Shown: positions 40,183 through 53,125, counted from the stretch's first letter. The stretch: DNA of 64,000 nucleotides from Turritopsis dohrnii (GCA_027922465.2 BQMF02000281.1:513088-577087), one strand, 5' to 3'. Notes: a model not told the origin generated them from the sequence alone. Program-made: numbers and translations.

Positions 40183-40631
40183 ACCAGACGCCAAGGCGAC
40201 GTTGCTCGCCGCCAATGTACAGCCTGCGTTGAGTTCATGAAAAAGAAAATTAAGAAATTGATAACGGAAAGTGAACCCATGTGATAAAGCTCGAAAAGAT
40301 GATCAACAAAATGTATGAGATCGTTTTGCTACGACCAACTGGTACAGAGATATCATCAATAAAAGATTTTGATGACGCCAATGACCTATCCCCCAAAAAA
40401 TTTAGGCCCAAAACTCACCCCATCAGTTGTATCACGGACCGCAAAAAACGTCAGGTATCTCTATTGGTTACCTAGATAATTTTCCATTAACGTCGCATTC
40501 GACTTCGGTCTCACTGCATTGGTTTCTGATAGACTTAGCACACAAGAAGAGAAATAATTTCACATCAGCCATTTTGCGTGACAGACAGACAAACAAGCAA
40601 ACAGACAGAGAATCGCCTATTAATATATAGA
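40183..40631 (-). mobile_element. Nonautonomous Helitron, single copy
   Basis: On the minus strand it begins TCTATATATTAATAGGCG and ends with a GGCGGCGAGCAACGTCGCC hairpin and CTGGT. The inside shares sequence with the 18-21 kb array (CAACAAAATGTATGAGATCG) and carries a GACAGACAGACAAACAAGC run next to the 5' end. Confidence 0.7.
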
Positions 40632-42839
40632 TCATTTTGCACTTACCAATGTTGTAAAAATTGCAACGTCTCTTCCTAATTTGAGCTATTTACCAAAATA
40701 AGATGGGCGGACAATGTTAATATAAGATTTTATTCAACTATAACATATGTGTGCAAAACCAGTGCAAAACGTTTTAAACAGACAGATAGGTTGATAACAG
40801 GTTATCGCTTTATTATTTTGTTATTGAATAGGATGGACCTTCTCCGAGTACATTGCTAAAGTTCACTGTGATTCACTGGTCAGATGTATGCCTATACCTA
40901 CTAAGGAGACAACGAACCAGCAAACACAAAAAGCACAAGATGGAACTCTCAATAAATTTATACAATTTCATTTAAGGTAGTTTTGTTAGCTCAGAATATT
41001 TCAGTTAAGTATTGTTTGTTAAAGAGTTTGCGCGCGAATTTGCTACCAGCAAAAAACACTTGCACTTGGAGGAAATTGTGTACATTTATGATAATATTTC
41101 CAATTGTGATAGAGCACACCGTTTCAAATTACCAATCTTGAAATGACTTATAGTTTAGTGATTTGTTAAGCAATATTATCAATATTTTCATGCATGTTAC
41201 TGATGAGAAAACACGCACCAAGATTTAGGCCCAAAACTTGAACACCATAGCATAACAGTTAAATTTAGCCTATGAGTCAGTGAGATCATAACTTCATAAT
41301 CGGACCTTTGACAAAATAAGGTAAAATACTTTGTCACGAGGTCCCAGACTACCGCACATCAAAACATAATTTAATGATACGTCATTATGACTTTACTATG
41401 CCAAAATTTATAAAATTTCTTATAATCTATAATGATAATGTGCTTCTCGAGGTTTCACTTCGCCACAAATGAGTTTAACATTTGAACTCACGGCGATTGC
41501 CTTTAATTGACAAAAAGTATGAGACTACGCAATTGTCATAATACTTTGTCAACTTGCAATCTAAAGAGCTTTGATTTGAAAAAGTGAAAGCACCATAATT
41601 GCCAGCAAAATCCCAATCGCAATAACGTCTACACAGCTAAAAGTATTTTGTCGGAATTTTAGTTTCAAAATTTCGTTCGTCAATGAATTGTGCGAACAAG
41701 ACCCTCTTTATTCATATTGCCCTTTCGATGAAGATGGTCATGCGTAGTAAGAAACATAAATTTTGTCCCTACCGAGAGGGTGTAAATATCGCAAAATGCG
41801 ATAAAAATTTAAAAAATCAAATAGTTGAAGCAACTATTTCTTTGAACTCTACCTGTCCGAATAAAGGAAACAAACAGAACTATTTTGAGAAATTCCATCT
41901 TTGAAAAAGTGAAACACAAAAACTCTTTCACGAATTAAGATGAATAATTCAGATATGATTATTTGAAAAAAACCCTGCAGATATTCAAAATATTTTTCAA
42001 AAATCAAAAAACATTACGACGAAGTTTACCATGTAAATATATGACGTATTGATGCCCATTTTAAAATCTACAGTGGCAGTCTGATTATTCGAACACTGAC
42101 AGGGTACGAAAAATTGTTCAGTGTGCATATGCGAAAATTAAGAATAAATCAATTGAGATGAGTGCATTTATACAAAAAAGACACAACATTGTTATAAAAT
42201 TATGTGATAAACACTTTTTTCACTTCGGTTTTTGAATTACGATCTGCATATAATCAGTATATATACGATGGTAAAGTATCTCTTTTTTATGCTGAAATCC
42301 TTAAAAGTTCTCAACAGTTACCGAGAAACGATCAGTTAAGCGTGACTAAAATATACCGATACTGAATTCAACACTCAGTGTTTAGAAAAATAATTTTTGA
42401 GATAAATAAATAAATAAAAATTTATCGCTTTCTTTAAATAGAAATTCAATTTGAAATGCATTTCTGAAAACATGTAAACAATTTTATATTTACATTAATG
42501 ATAATAAAATAAAGTGTGGGTGATCTGTCTTGGTCGTAAATACTTGTGTCATTTCAAATAATGTTAATGTTATCAACATAATTTCTTATAGCGCATAGAG
42601 AACATCTAGAGACCTACAATGAGTTACTTACTTTGAACAATAGTTTTATAAAAAACTATTATCGAGCACAAAATATTAATGTTTATAAAATTTCAAAGTC
42701 ATTTGTAGCGCTAATGAACTTACCCCGCTATCATTTACGACTAACTCATTATTATTTATCACATTGGATAAAAAGAACTCATCATACAGCTCCTTTACTG
42801 AAAAATTAATTTACAAAATGATAAACAGAAAGTGCATCA
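40632..42839. other. Intergenic, nothing recognised
   Basis: AT-rich, no gene supported. The open frame 41683-41904 has no recognisable similarity. Confidence 0.45.
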
Positions 42840-43186
42840 GTGTTGAACTCACCCCTTCGTCAATGATGCAGACCATAAAAATGCCAGTTATTTTTTTAGA
42901 AGTTCTAGAAATGTTTTCCAAATAACTTCGAGTCTAATTTATGAGCCAATGTAGTGGTTCCCCAGATTTAAAAGCCCCACTTAAACAGACATAACCTAGA
43001 TAAAACATAAAACATAAAACATTTTTCCTAGTTTGCAATCAACACTGGAGCGCAGAATGTTTTACTTGGAGATCTGAAACCCATCAAAAATAAAAAATAC
43101 GCGCTGTGCATCTATTGATTGTGGGCGGCGTGCGACACAACACAAGCTGAACATGGGTGGCGAGCGACGCTTCCTTGGCATCTAGT
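42840..43186 (+). mobile_element. Helitron fragment with intact 3' end
   Basis: Ends with ACATGGGTGGCGAGCGACGC, then ...TTGGCATCTAGT at 43182-43186, a Helitron-type hairpin plus CTAGT. Its left part is degraded family sequence; the 5' end is not identified. Confidence 0.5.
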
Positions 43187-43488
43187 CTTATTATACTAAT
43201 TCGCATTTGTGTGTCACACTTTTATTTTAGAGAGTGATATATTTAACTAAATTTTACGTAGGATTTCCCATATTGTTCGCGTAAAACCACGTAGAGGCTA
43301 GAATGCTTTTATCTCTGTAATGACGTCAGATTCCACTGTATCATTGATTTGACGTCAGTTTCTATTTTATCAGTACTGCATGCAACAACCGGTAAAGTTT
43401 TTGCCAGAAATGTATGTTGGTTGCGAGCGGCGTGCGACACAACGCAAGCTGAACATGGGTGGCGAGCGACGCCGCCTTGGCGCCTAAT
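43186..43488 (+). mobile_element. Short nonautonomous Helitron, plus orientation
   Basis: Starts TCTTATTATACTAATTCGC at 43186 and ends GACGCCGCCTTGGCGCCTAAT. It is about 300 bp and joined head-to-tail to the fragment on its left, sharing the T of CTAGT/TC. Confidence 0.6.
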
Positions 43489-44195
43489 AATATATAACGG
43501 GTTTTAGTTTTAAAAATGACGTCTAAAAAAATGGCAACAAAATCACAGAACGATGTTTAGAGAGCGCATCCATCTGATCTGAAAAATACCATAACTAGTA
43601 CCGAGATTTCGGCGATCAAACATCATAGCCCTGTTCATCAATGTTGCGGACCCTCAAAAATGCAGTTATCGAGATATCTTCCGAAAAGCGCCTTGTTCGA
43701 TTCGAGATGCAATACAATGGTTCCCCGTGATTAAAAAATGTAACGTCAAAATGGAAAAAAGTGCTCCTCACCCTTTTAATTAATTCCAGATAAAGCATTT
43801 TTGCGTATTCATTATCAACACTGCACCTCTGAACGTAAACATCTTCTTACTCGGAAGATCTGAAACACATAGAAAATACTCATAGTAAGTCCTTTCACGA
43901 TACGATAATGAAAGAAATTGTGCGTACATGAAAACAACAGAAAGATTGAAATTGTCGCTTTTCAAATCAGGAAATGAAAACTTGGTGGCAAACGAGCGTT
44001 GCTATCGTTTCTTGATCTCGCGAACAATCAAAACATTTGAAACGATCAAAATGCAATGTAAAGGTATCTCTCCTTATACTAATCGTAGAAAAATATTAAC
44101 GCACTATTATGAAGAAGTGACTGCAAAGACGACCCGAAATTTGAGAGAGTGAAAGCGTGAAAAAAGCGGATACACAGCGCATATAAGTATATAGA
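43489..44195 (-). mobile_element. Helitron copy, 3' end lost
   Basis: Body closely resembles 18590-19690 (AAAAATGACGTCTAAAAAAA, then GAGATATCTTCCGAAAAGCG) and ends with the 5' terminus TCTATATACTTATATGCGC (minus strand) at 44195. The CTAGT end is missing. Confidence 0.6.
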
Positions 44196-44801
44196 TAAGT
44201 GCTTCGCACATCAATTTGAGTATTCCCTATAACAACATGTACATCAATGTTTTATGCCAAAACATTAGGTATGAAAGCATCGGTAACAGTGATAGACATA
44301 TAAATCGTCACTGAACCAATATATTTTGCTTAAATGAGCAGCATTTATAAGGAATTATGTTTTTGTTGTCATTATGCCAAATCTACTTGAAGCAGACACT
44401 AGAAAATGCATTTTGTGGCTTGAGTTTGCCACTGATATGCGTAATATTTGAACTCACAAATTTTGATTGTTATCATAATTTATAATAGTTACTACCAAAA
44501 CAAAGCAACTAATTGCGAAGTTTGTTGTAATTGCGAAGTGTTTCAAGTATAATTACGCCTATATTAAGCAATTTATTTGATTTATTTAATACTGCACCAG
44601 ATTCGGCTTCATAATGGCGTCATCTAAAATACTTCAATTAGCCGTTAACATAATATTTAATAAAACGTAACTTTATATGATTTTGCGCATGCTCAACTCT
44701 ATTGTACTCTAGGATTGGTCTATAAATACTGCAATCTCTAGATTTCCACTTCAGTTTGAAGGCAATTTGAGACAAAACAAGTTTAAATTTAAAAGATAAA
44801 C
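44196..44801 (+). promoter_or_regulatory. Upstream region of the 145-aa gene, with TATA box
   Basis: Mostly AT-rich and unrecognised. Near the gene an inverted CCAAT (ATTGG, about 44714), TATAAAT at 44721-44727 and a TCAGTTT initiator-like sequence about 30 bp further (44751) form a plausible core promoter. Confidence 0.5.
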
Positions 44802-45324
44802 ATGCAGGTAAAGTTCAATTTATTTTAATGTTCAAAGGACATGACTAGCAACTAACTGAATGTACCATGCAGTCTATTTCATGTTTTTGCAGGTTATATT
44901 ACTTTTTTGGCTTTTATCTTTGGTTGCCGTCGTGAGCTCTGCACCGGCGAAGGCCACAGTCTCTCAGAACATAAAAGTGATCGAATCACCAAAAAAGAAA
45001 GTCATCAATGATGCTCAACCATCAATCAACATGAATACTACATATGTTAATACAACACAAATTCAACCAAAACCTCAATCTATATTTGAAGACAAGGAGT
45101 TTCAGAAGGCGGTGTTTCCATTGGCCAGTTACTTTTATAAGAAATTTTTACTGCTGAAGAAAGGCGATGAAGTTGATATACGTCATGCTCAAAAGAATGT
45201 GTCACGTTGGCATGGAGAGGAAACATGTCCAAGTGCATGTATAACGTTTTGCCGACAAGTTGGCTGTATTATTTGCTTAGGAGCTACTCAATGTTTGCTA
45301 CATCAATATGAATGCTGCCCTTAA
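44802..45324 (+). CDS. Secreted eight-cysteine protein, two coding exons
   Basis: Exon 1 is only ATGCAG (44802-44807). It is followed by an 85-bp intron with GTAAAG...TTTTTGCAG borders (44808-44892), then exon 2 (44893-45324). The product is about 145 aa. It has a signal peptide (QVILLFWLLSLVAVVSSA), a Ser/Asn-rich segment with N-glycosylation sites, a helical middle (EFQKAVFPLASYFYKKFLLL) and a compact C-terminal domain with eight cysteines spaced C-x3-C-x3-C-x4-C-x2-C-x5-C-x7-CC. The frame without splicing would start with unrelated residues, which supports the intron. An ATTAAA signal lies at about 45453. I do not recognise the family; the form suits a secreted defence, matrix or venom-type peptide, but nothing in the sequence proves which. 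Confidence 0.75.
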
Positions 45325-46520
45325 TGAAATCATATAGATACTATCATTATCCAACAAATTTCTGACTGTCTTCATTACTCATATATACATTCGTATATAT
45401 ACAAAATTGCTTGCTTAACAATTTTCTGGTTTTCGTATTTTAATGTTTTACAATTAAATATATTCTATATATTTTAAATATATTTTGAAATCTTTGTGTA
45501 ACGTGAATTTATCTTTTGTTTAAATATATTTTCCTCTACGCTCACTTTGATCACATGACAGAAAATAAAACAAGATTCGCAAAAATGCGACTATATATTT
45601 AAAAATTATATACTGTGTTTACATTGATAACCATAAGAAAAAATATATCATTTCGCTATGCAGCTACAATGATACAATTACCAGCAAAATAAACATTATT
45701 GACAAGTCAGCCTGATACTCAAATAAAAACGTTGTCCTTACTAATCAGGGTGGAATTGAATTTGATAACCAGAAGAAGAACTTATTTTGAACTTATTATA
45801 AACTGAAGATGGTCAAATGACAAGGTTTCACTTACAATTCTTGCTGAGGATTAAAAAGGGAATGAAAAATTACTATGGCTATTGCTACAAATTATATGAC
45901 CGAAATGCGACTAATATTTCGCCTTAACTTAATAGTTTTTTACAGAATATTAACAACTGCATCAAAATGTATGGCAATGCCATCATAATAAACATATAAT
46001 CTTTATTCTTGCGGAAGCTTGAAAAGTTGCCTATCTCTTGTACCATAAAATCATGGAAAACCATGTAATTCAACGGAACAGTTCCTTTTTGTAGCTCGAG
46101 TTACTTCTTACAACATTATACAAAAAAAGAAGGGCTTAGAATGTCAATTTATAAAATTAAATTCAAGTATTCCGAATAAACATCTCTGATACAAAAAATA
46201 TGTTCTCGCAAATTATTTCTTCAGAATAAGAACTCTTAAACATACTGTCAATGTGATGAATGACCTTCCTAATTAATCCCAAATTAAAAAATAAATAAAC
46301 CGTTTGTGGTACTGTAGTGAGAATACACATCAAATCACCATACGTATTAGCTGAAGAGATGTTGGTTTTCTGGCTTGATTGACAACACAGGATGTGTAGT
46401 GCTTTTAATTTACAGGCTGGAATGTGTTTTGATTTATATACGTTCCTGATAAGAAGGTAAATAAGAAGAGGTTGTTCATAATTAGGAAAATTGACAGTAT
46501 AGGCCGATGAAAATTTTATA
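45325..46520. other. 3' flank and repeat-derived DNA
   Basis: 45570-45930 belongs to the dispersed family at 21.8 and 50.1 kb. AT-rich otherwise, no gene. Confidence 0.45.
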
Positions 46521-46763
46521 CCTTATCGGGGAAAAAAAGTCGGGGGTAAGTGACTAATTTTTTGGGCTAGCGACTAAAATTTTCCCCGACCAAATTTTCC
46601 CCCGACTTTTCAACACCCGTCCAAAAATTTCACCCGATTTTTCATTTCTCCGTCCAAACATTTCCCCCGGTTTTTTTACTCCCGCCCAAAACATTTCCCC
46701 GATTTTTTAGTCGCCACCGAAACTTTTCCCCGATTTTTGATAATCTCAAGTAGAGTCTATCTA

Positions 46764-47626
46764 CCCAGCAGGCACCAAACGTTATACTAACGTTAGTTTT
46801 TACGTTGTGGTAACGTTAGTGGTTGGTTAGAATGGAAGTCTTTTCTTAATTAGCATATCGTTAAATACTTACGTTAGTATAACGTTAAATACGTACGTTA
46901 GTATAACGTTAAATACTTACGTTAGTCTAACGTTAGAAAGTTACATCAGGACAACGTTAAATTTCGTTATTCTACGTTGTATTAACAACATCAAAATGTT
47001 ATAACATTGTAATGACTTTTGAAGTCATTATAAACAAATCCCGGTGTCCATCCCAACAAAGTAAGAAAATGACGAAAACAGCGAGTAGTCATAGAAGTTG
47101 TTATTTACCTTTAATTGACAAGAAAAGCATATTTTTATGTCAATATTTACGCATGCCTAATAGAAGAAAAAGAAACAAATATTAGTGAAGGTGTTAAACG
47201 AATGCTTGTGGTTACGGCAAATTGCAATAAATAAAAATCAACGGAAATTCATGCTATCCATTCTAACCAACCACTAACGTTACCACAACGTAAAAAATAA
47301 CGTAACACTAACGTTAGTATAACGTAAATTAACGAAATTTAACGATATACTAACGTAAGTATTTAACGTTATACTAACGTAAGTATTTAACGTTATACTA
47401 ATTAAAAAAAGACTTCCATTCTAACCAACCACCAACGTTACCACAACGTAAAAACTAACGTTAGTTTAACGTAAATTAACGAAATTTAACGTTGTCCTGA
47501 TGTAACTTTCTGACGTTGTACTAACGTAAGTAGTTGACGTTGGAGTAACGTTGGTTTTACGTTGGTAACGTTAAACCTAGAACCAACGTTAGACTAACGT
47601 TGAATAAACGTTGGGTGCCTGCTGGG
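46764..47626. mobile_element. Nested MITE with ACGTT palindromic arrays
   Basis: CCCAGCAGGCACC at 46764 and its complement ending at 47626, TA on both sides (46762-46763, 47627-47628). The interior is built from TAACGTTAGTATAACGTTAAA words in opposite orientation in its two halves, forming a long imperfect inverted repeat (for example GTTAGAATGGAAGTCTTT near 46835, inverted near 47410). Confidence 0.8.
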
Positions 47627-47628
47627 TA

Positions 47629-47865
47629 TCGATTTTCGACTGGAATTATGACGGTCAAGCAAAGGAAGGGGAATCGAATGAAGTTGAATCAGTCAATGAG
47701 GATGATACAGATTTTTCTGTTACGATTAAGGGAAACAAAATTGATGTCAGTGAAAATAAAATGGATGTCAGTGAAGATATAACTGATGTTTGTGAAAGCA
47801 ATATGGATGCCAGTGATGAAAATAATGACGATCAAACCTCAAAAACTGTTATTGTATTAGATTGA
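47629..47865 (+). CDS. Acidic open frame, possible gene remnant
   Basis: About 78 codons after the MITE insertion, ending TSKTVIVLD. Composition is very acidic, with repeated KxDVSExxxDV units (IDVSENKMDVSEDITDV). If the MITE is removed the frame continues a little to the left (V-Y-L-S-I-F-D-W). This may be a 3' exon of a gene captured by, or belonging to, the surrounding transposon. No recognised family. Confidence 0.3.
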   Translation, partial: SIFDWNYDGQAKEGESNEVESVNEDDTDFSVTIKGNKIDVSENKMDVSEDITDVCESNMDASDENNDDQTSKTVIVLD

Positions 47866-48132
47866 ACTCTTAATTAGTTATTTTGTAATATATATAATTT
47901 TTAGTTCAAATTGAAAGTGTCGACAAAAATTGTGTTCCATTTTCTACTTGTATTGCAAATTTTGGTCAGGGAAAAGTGACTTATTTAGAAATTTTAGTCG
48001 GGGAAAAGCGACTAATTTCGAAATTTTAGTCGGAGAAAAGTGAATAAAATTTCTCGAGGTGACTAAATTTTTCCCCGACCAAAATTTTCCCCGACTAAAA
48101 TAAATCCCGACTTTTTTTTCCCCGATAAGGTA

Positions 48133-48528
48133 ATAGTACCGAATCTCCAACCGGCAGGATCTCGGTGATTACAATAATGCAAAATGGTGTATTTGATGTG
48201 TTCTCCGGCTATGTATGACCCAGAACAAAATTAATGAATAATGAATAATGAAAAAATGCAGCAAGACATTTTCAAGAGATACGTGATGCGAAACTAATTC
48301 AAAATTTCTATCGGCCTAATTTTTACAAAATAAAACATATATATAGATTATTATATTGAACAAATAAACACACAGAGTTTTCACAATATTTCGATTTATT
48401 AAAAATCTTTGTCAAGTGTGTCTAGGTTTACAATATTGTACAGAATGTAACGTGCAAGAATAAATTGCTGACATAGAATTATATAAATAACTCAGGGAAT
48501 TATAATGATACAGCGTTTAATTTAAGTG
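48133..48528. other. Intergenic, nothing recognised
   Basis: AT-rich spacer between two mobile elements. Confidence 0.4.
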
Positions 48529-49513
48529 ACTAGTAACCCGAGTAAAAATTTTTTACAGGTTTTAATCGATGTGAGCTGAACAGAGAGAAAGGCTTAGTAT
48601 AATGAATTTTAGTATGATAAAGTTCTTCAATTGTTTGGAATGTAGAATGTTTAGAATGTAGTTTTGAACAGCGTGTAGAACACAGGTTTTAATTCATCAA
48701 AAAAAAAAAAAAAAAAAAAAAAAATACGCGCTGTGCGTCCACTTTTTTCACTTTTTACATATGTATAAATTGAAGATGCAATGCAATGGTTCCCCATGAT
48801 TAAAAATATCTAACGTCAATACAGAAAAAAAACACTCTTCACTCCTTTAATTTTAAAAATCTCTAGGTATTCCGGCTAAAGCATATTTAGTTCAACACTG
48901 GAGTTATGAACAGAAAAGCTTTTGAAACACATCAAAATATTCATAATAAATCTTTCACGGTACGATATAGTAGTAAAAATAAATTGTGCATACAGGTAAA
49001 CAACAAAAAGATTAAAATCGCTGTAACTGTTCATGGAATCCACACCCCAATGTAAATAAAATCCAAACGCGAAAGTCGTAAAAGTGTCGAAATGTGAATT
49101 AAAAACAATTGCGATTTTCTTTACGAACCCAGACCGTCATGATTAAAAACAATGATATTCATTTTTTCAATCGCGTATTATTTGAAAAGTAATGACGCAG
49201 AAACCCTATTAATACTATAAGAAAAAACAAAACAAACAAACAAAAAAGTTCTAAAGCGAACTTACCCTAAAAACATTAATAAATCTTCGCGCAATACTTT
49301 CGTTGTTGTCTATTGTTTCTTGATCTTGCGAATAATCAAAACATTTGAAACGATTTAATGCAATGCAATGTTTTCCCCTATACTAATCGTAGAAAAATAT
49401 TAATCGCCGTGGTCTGACACTCCATTATGAATAAGTGACCGCAAAAACGACCCGAAATTTTAGAGAGTGAAAGCGTGAAAAAAGCGGATGCACACTCGTG
49501 ATTAGTATATAGA
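48529..49513 (-). mobile_element. Nonautonomous Helitron, single copy
   Basis: Minus-strand 5' end TCTATATACTAATCACGAG (to 49513) and 3' end ...CTCGGGTTACTAGT (48529) with the GTAAAAAATTTTTAC-type palindrome. Contains an A tract of about 24 (48700-48723) and body sequence shared with the 18.4 and 43.5 kb copies. Confidence 0.7.
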
Positions 49514-51110
49514 TTTGTTGCCTGCTGGTGTTTGTCACTATACATACAAAATTCTAGCAGTGCTAGAGTTATTTAGTTATTTACATGTTAATATGTCAGC
49601 AATTTATTGTTGCACGTTGTGATGTCACGTTTCCATGGAGATCAAATTTTGAGCAAAATCTTTAAACAGCAATATCTCGTGAACAAAAAGTGATTTTTTG
49701 AAAATTTAAAAATTGACTTTCATCATTTTTGAAAGTCTGCCTAATGGTACAAAAACCTAAATTTCGATTTTAAAAGTAGACTTCCCCTTTAAGATGAAAT
49801 TGTCTGACACATTGATGAGTTTTTTGATATGCAGTTGTTTAAGGGAAAATATTAGTCGCATTTAGGTCTTCTCATTTTTAGCTACGTGTCCATAGTAACT
49901 TCTCAGTCACTTTTTAACTCCTCAGCAAAAAATTTTAAGAGAAACCTTATCATTTGACCGTGAACAATTTCATTTCATAATAACTTCAAAGTAAGTTTTT
50001 TGTAGCATTAAATTCAACCTGAGTATCAGGTCGATGGTAGTTATACTGTAATTATTTAACGATACATTTTTCTCATGGTTATCAATGTACACACAATAAT
50101 TGGTAAAATGTTTGCAACTTTGGGGAAATATATAGTCGCATTTTTGCGAATCTTGTTTATGATGCCCTTGAAGTTTGTTTTTTGAACTTTGAGAGACAGA
50201 ATCATGAAGGAACCAAGGAAAATTTATCGGAAGTACTGCTATTCTCACGTCTTCGTTTTCAGTACGACTTCAAAATATTACTTTTCACGTTGTGTGTAGA
50301 ACGTGCAAATCGAAAAAAGATGATAGTAAAATTAAAAACATTTCCCAATAGTATACTGTGAAATAGACTTCCATTCTAAAGCAAATCTATGGAGCAAAGT
50401 GAATCTTTTGTTTGTCTCACGTCGTCGTCCACGTTGCCGTCGTAGTTTCGTAAGGTCCCTAGTGTAAAATACGATGGAAAAAATGTCAGCTGATATGTAT
50501 GTGCAACGAAAGATTAAATTTCCATTAGTACGCATCTATTAGATGCGTCCATTCTTTATACACTCTTCGAAGATTAGAAGACAACATTAATACTGAACCT
50601 AAACAATGTTTTATATCACGAAGAACACAAGAATTTTCATCGACAGAAACAAAATCTACACGTTCTCGCAATCCCTACAGAAAGAGCGGTCGCGCTGTGA
50701 CGTCAAAAATTTGTATGATCTCCATTGCAGTGCTCTTTTGCTAAGAAAAAATCGCGAAGTTAAAACTCTGATATCTCGGAAAATATGGCATGCTGTTATA
50801 TCAAACAGATTTTTTAATATGATTGGAAAATATATTGAAATGATGAAGTAAATTTCAGAAAAAATTTTAATTTCAGTTTAGTTCCCCTTTGAGTAACGAA
50901 AAATTGAGTATAATTATTATTTTAGACGTTTTTATGGTCGCAGAAGATTAACGAGACCTTTTTGCAGCTAATATAAAAATTTTTCTATGAATGCTTATAA
51001 TTTCCCTTTAAAAGTAATGAAACGAAAAATACTTAATATGCCACCACAATGACTACAGCCTTCTTACGAAATGCATGCAAATCGTCTTCGGTTATTTCTA
51101 GTCGTTGATA
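49514..51110. other. Repeat-derived intergenic DNA
   Basis: 49830-50160 is the inverted form of the family at 21.8 and 45.6 kb (AATATTAGTCGCATTTAGGT, then AGTCGCATTTTTGCG). No gene is supported in the rest. Confidence 0.5.
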
Positions 51111-51994
51111 CCCAGTTAACACACGACATCAACACAACGTTGTTTTATGGTTGTTCTAACGTCGTAACCAAAAACGACCATTAACCGCTGTCAAGAAAAC
51201 GTCAAGTTTGGTTGCAACTAAAAACGACTATTAATCGACGTCAAGAAACGTCGGTGTTGGTCGCAAATAATTGAAAAAACATTTCAAAATCCTTACAATG
51301 CTTGAAAGTTTATGTCGTGACTAAAGTGGTATATACTGTAATTTTGTGTTTTTCCTTTTAAAATCATTTATTTACTTACAGTCAATTCTGATGTTCTTTC
51401 GACGTCAAAAGAACGTTGCATTTTGTATGCGATAGTTCGTAAGGTAATCGTCTTTAAAACCATAAAAAATGTATAATCCAAGTTTAAGAAAGAAACGAAA
51501 AACGATGGTTTGTGAACTGTACACTGCAAAAAGTTTAAAGCGATGTTTTAAAAGCAAGCAAAAGTTATATTGCATTTTTCCCTTCATTTCGTCATTTCGT
51601 TCTTTTTCATTTAAACCTATTCGAAATGAAGTTAGTGATTTTGATAATAGTCAAATACATTAGCATAAGACAAGGCGCTGTAGTGTAATTGTTATCACTC
51701 TCTGAATTTATGCGAGAGGTCAGGTTCGATTCCCGATGGTGACTTTTTGTTTGTTGTCGTTACCCTTCGTCGTTAATTTGACCATGCTACAACGTCAATG
51801 CAATAGTGTTTTCGGTCATTTGACCGTTGCACAACATCCGTACAACATCATTTTTGGTTATTTTTAATCGTTGTTTGGACGTCAAAATCCGACGTTGTTT
51901 TGCTGTTTTTCATTTCGACCATTAAACAACCGTCAAGCGACGATGGAATACGACGTCAAAACAACGTTGAAACAACGTCTTTGTGCTTACTGGG
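51111..51994. mobile_element. MITE of the CCCAGT...ACTGGG type
   Basis: CCCAGTTAACACACGAC at 51111 and complement-like GTGCTTACTGGG ending at 51994, TA outside both (51109-51110, 51995-51996). Repeated ACGTC/AACGACCATTAAC words inside. Related in style to the element at 46764. It carries a tRNA-like segment. Confidence 0.7.
51673..51746 (+). pseudogene. tRNA-like sequence inside the MITE
   Basis: GGCGCTG...TGGTGAC flanks can pair as an acceptor stem in six of seven positions if wobbles are allowed. A perfect B box, GGTTCGATTCC, lies at 51723-51733 and an A-box-like TAGTGTAATTG upstream. The anticodon arm is not regular (loop too long, no U33), so it is a decayed tRNA or a tRNA-derived SINE. 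A TTTTT run follows. Confidence 0.45.
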
Positions 51995-51996
51995 TA

Positions 51997-53125
51997 GTTT
52001 CAGGTGTCTTTGTTGCTTTGAACAGTTTTCTTGAAGTAGTGAGGACGGACTAGCCCCCATGTTGGATGTCCATACAATCTGCTGTTATTTGAAGGCACCA
52101 CTTTTCCTGCCTGGGACAAGCTGGCGTTTGAGGGTCATTGAGACCGAAGAATGCTCAGCAGGGACTCAGTCGTAAATCATTAACACAATTATAATAAAGT
52201 GAGTCTATTTGAGGATGCTCTTGTGGACGACAAACTGAACCAACTTTCTTCGTATCTCCACGTGATCATGTTGCTGTTAGAAACAACGCTACTTCATTAG
52301 ACTTGTTGGAGCTCTTCATCCTTGTTGAGGGAGATGAAGTTCAAGTTACCCCTTGGTTAATTCGGCCAGATAAACGGTGTCGAAAATCAGATGTTTTTCA
52401 AATGGTTAAGAGGCAAGTGCTTATTCCAATTATCCTGTAATTAAAACATTGACGAATCGTTCGTTTTGCATACAGAACGTTTTCATAAGTGCAGGACTAA
52501 GAGCGGTAAGTGGCGTTTTGTTGGATCCGCATTGATCACCAAGGACGTGCAACAAATTTGGTGTCCTTGGAATGTGTAACGTCAAATGGCTCTTGTGGAA
52601 ATCATTGATTTACGATATCCTGTAGAACAATGACATGTGATGATATTCATGTTGTTTTATACTTTCTCTTGACCACTAAACAAATCACTCTTAAGGAAAC
52701 CTTGATAAAACGATTTATCAAATCAATCTGTGTTAAAGTCATTATTTTGTTGCTTCGATCATCCCAGATTATTTTATTGCATCAGCCACTTACCATTTAT
52801 GATTAACAGAGACTGTGCTGTTACCTTCGTTTATATCTAGAGTTTAGCATGGCAACCTAGCAAACAAAGGTATATCCCAGTAAAATTATGACGACAGCAT
52901 AACGTCATATGACGGTCACCTTTGATCGTCATTTGACGGTCGTCTGGTTTGTCAGAAATGCAACATAATTGTGACGTCGAAAAGTGACCGTTATATGACG
53001 GTCATTTTCGACCGTCGTTGCTTCGACGTTTATATGACGTAAAAGTACCAGATTTAGTTGATAATAAATTCTATATGACCAAATAAAACTGAAGACACTT
53101 GAATAAGTGCATTGAATTTGTAAAG
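51997..53125. other. Intergenic, nothing recognised
   Basis: Contains a CCCAGTAAAATTATGACGAC start near 52875 with several TGACGGTC/GACCGTCA words, which looks like one end of another MITE whose other end I could not find. Confidence 0.4.

Larger units (their letters stand above)
46521..48130. mobile_element. TA-flanked transposon with CCCCGAC-rich ends
   Basis: CCTTATCGGGGAAAAAAAG at 46521 and its complement ending at 48130, with TA outside both ends (46519-46520, 48131-48132). Subterminal DNA on both sides consists of repeated (T)TTTCCCCGACTAAA words in both orientations. It encloses another MITE and an acidic open frame. Confidence 0.75.
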
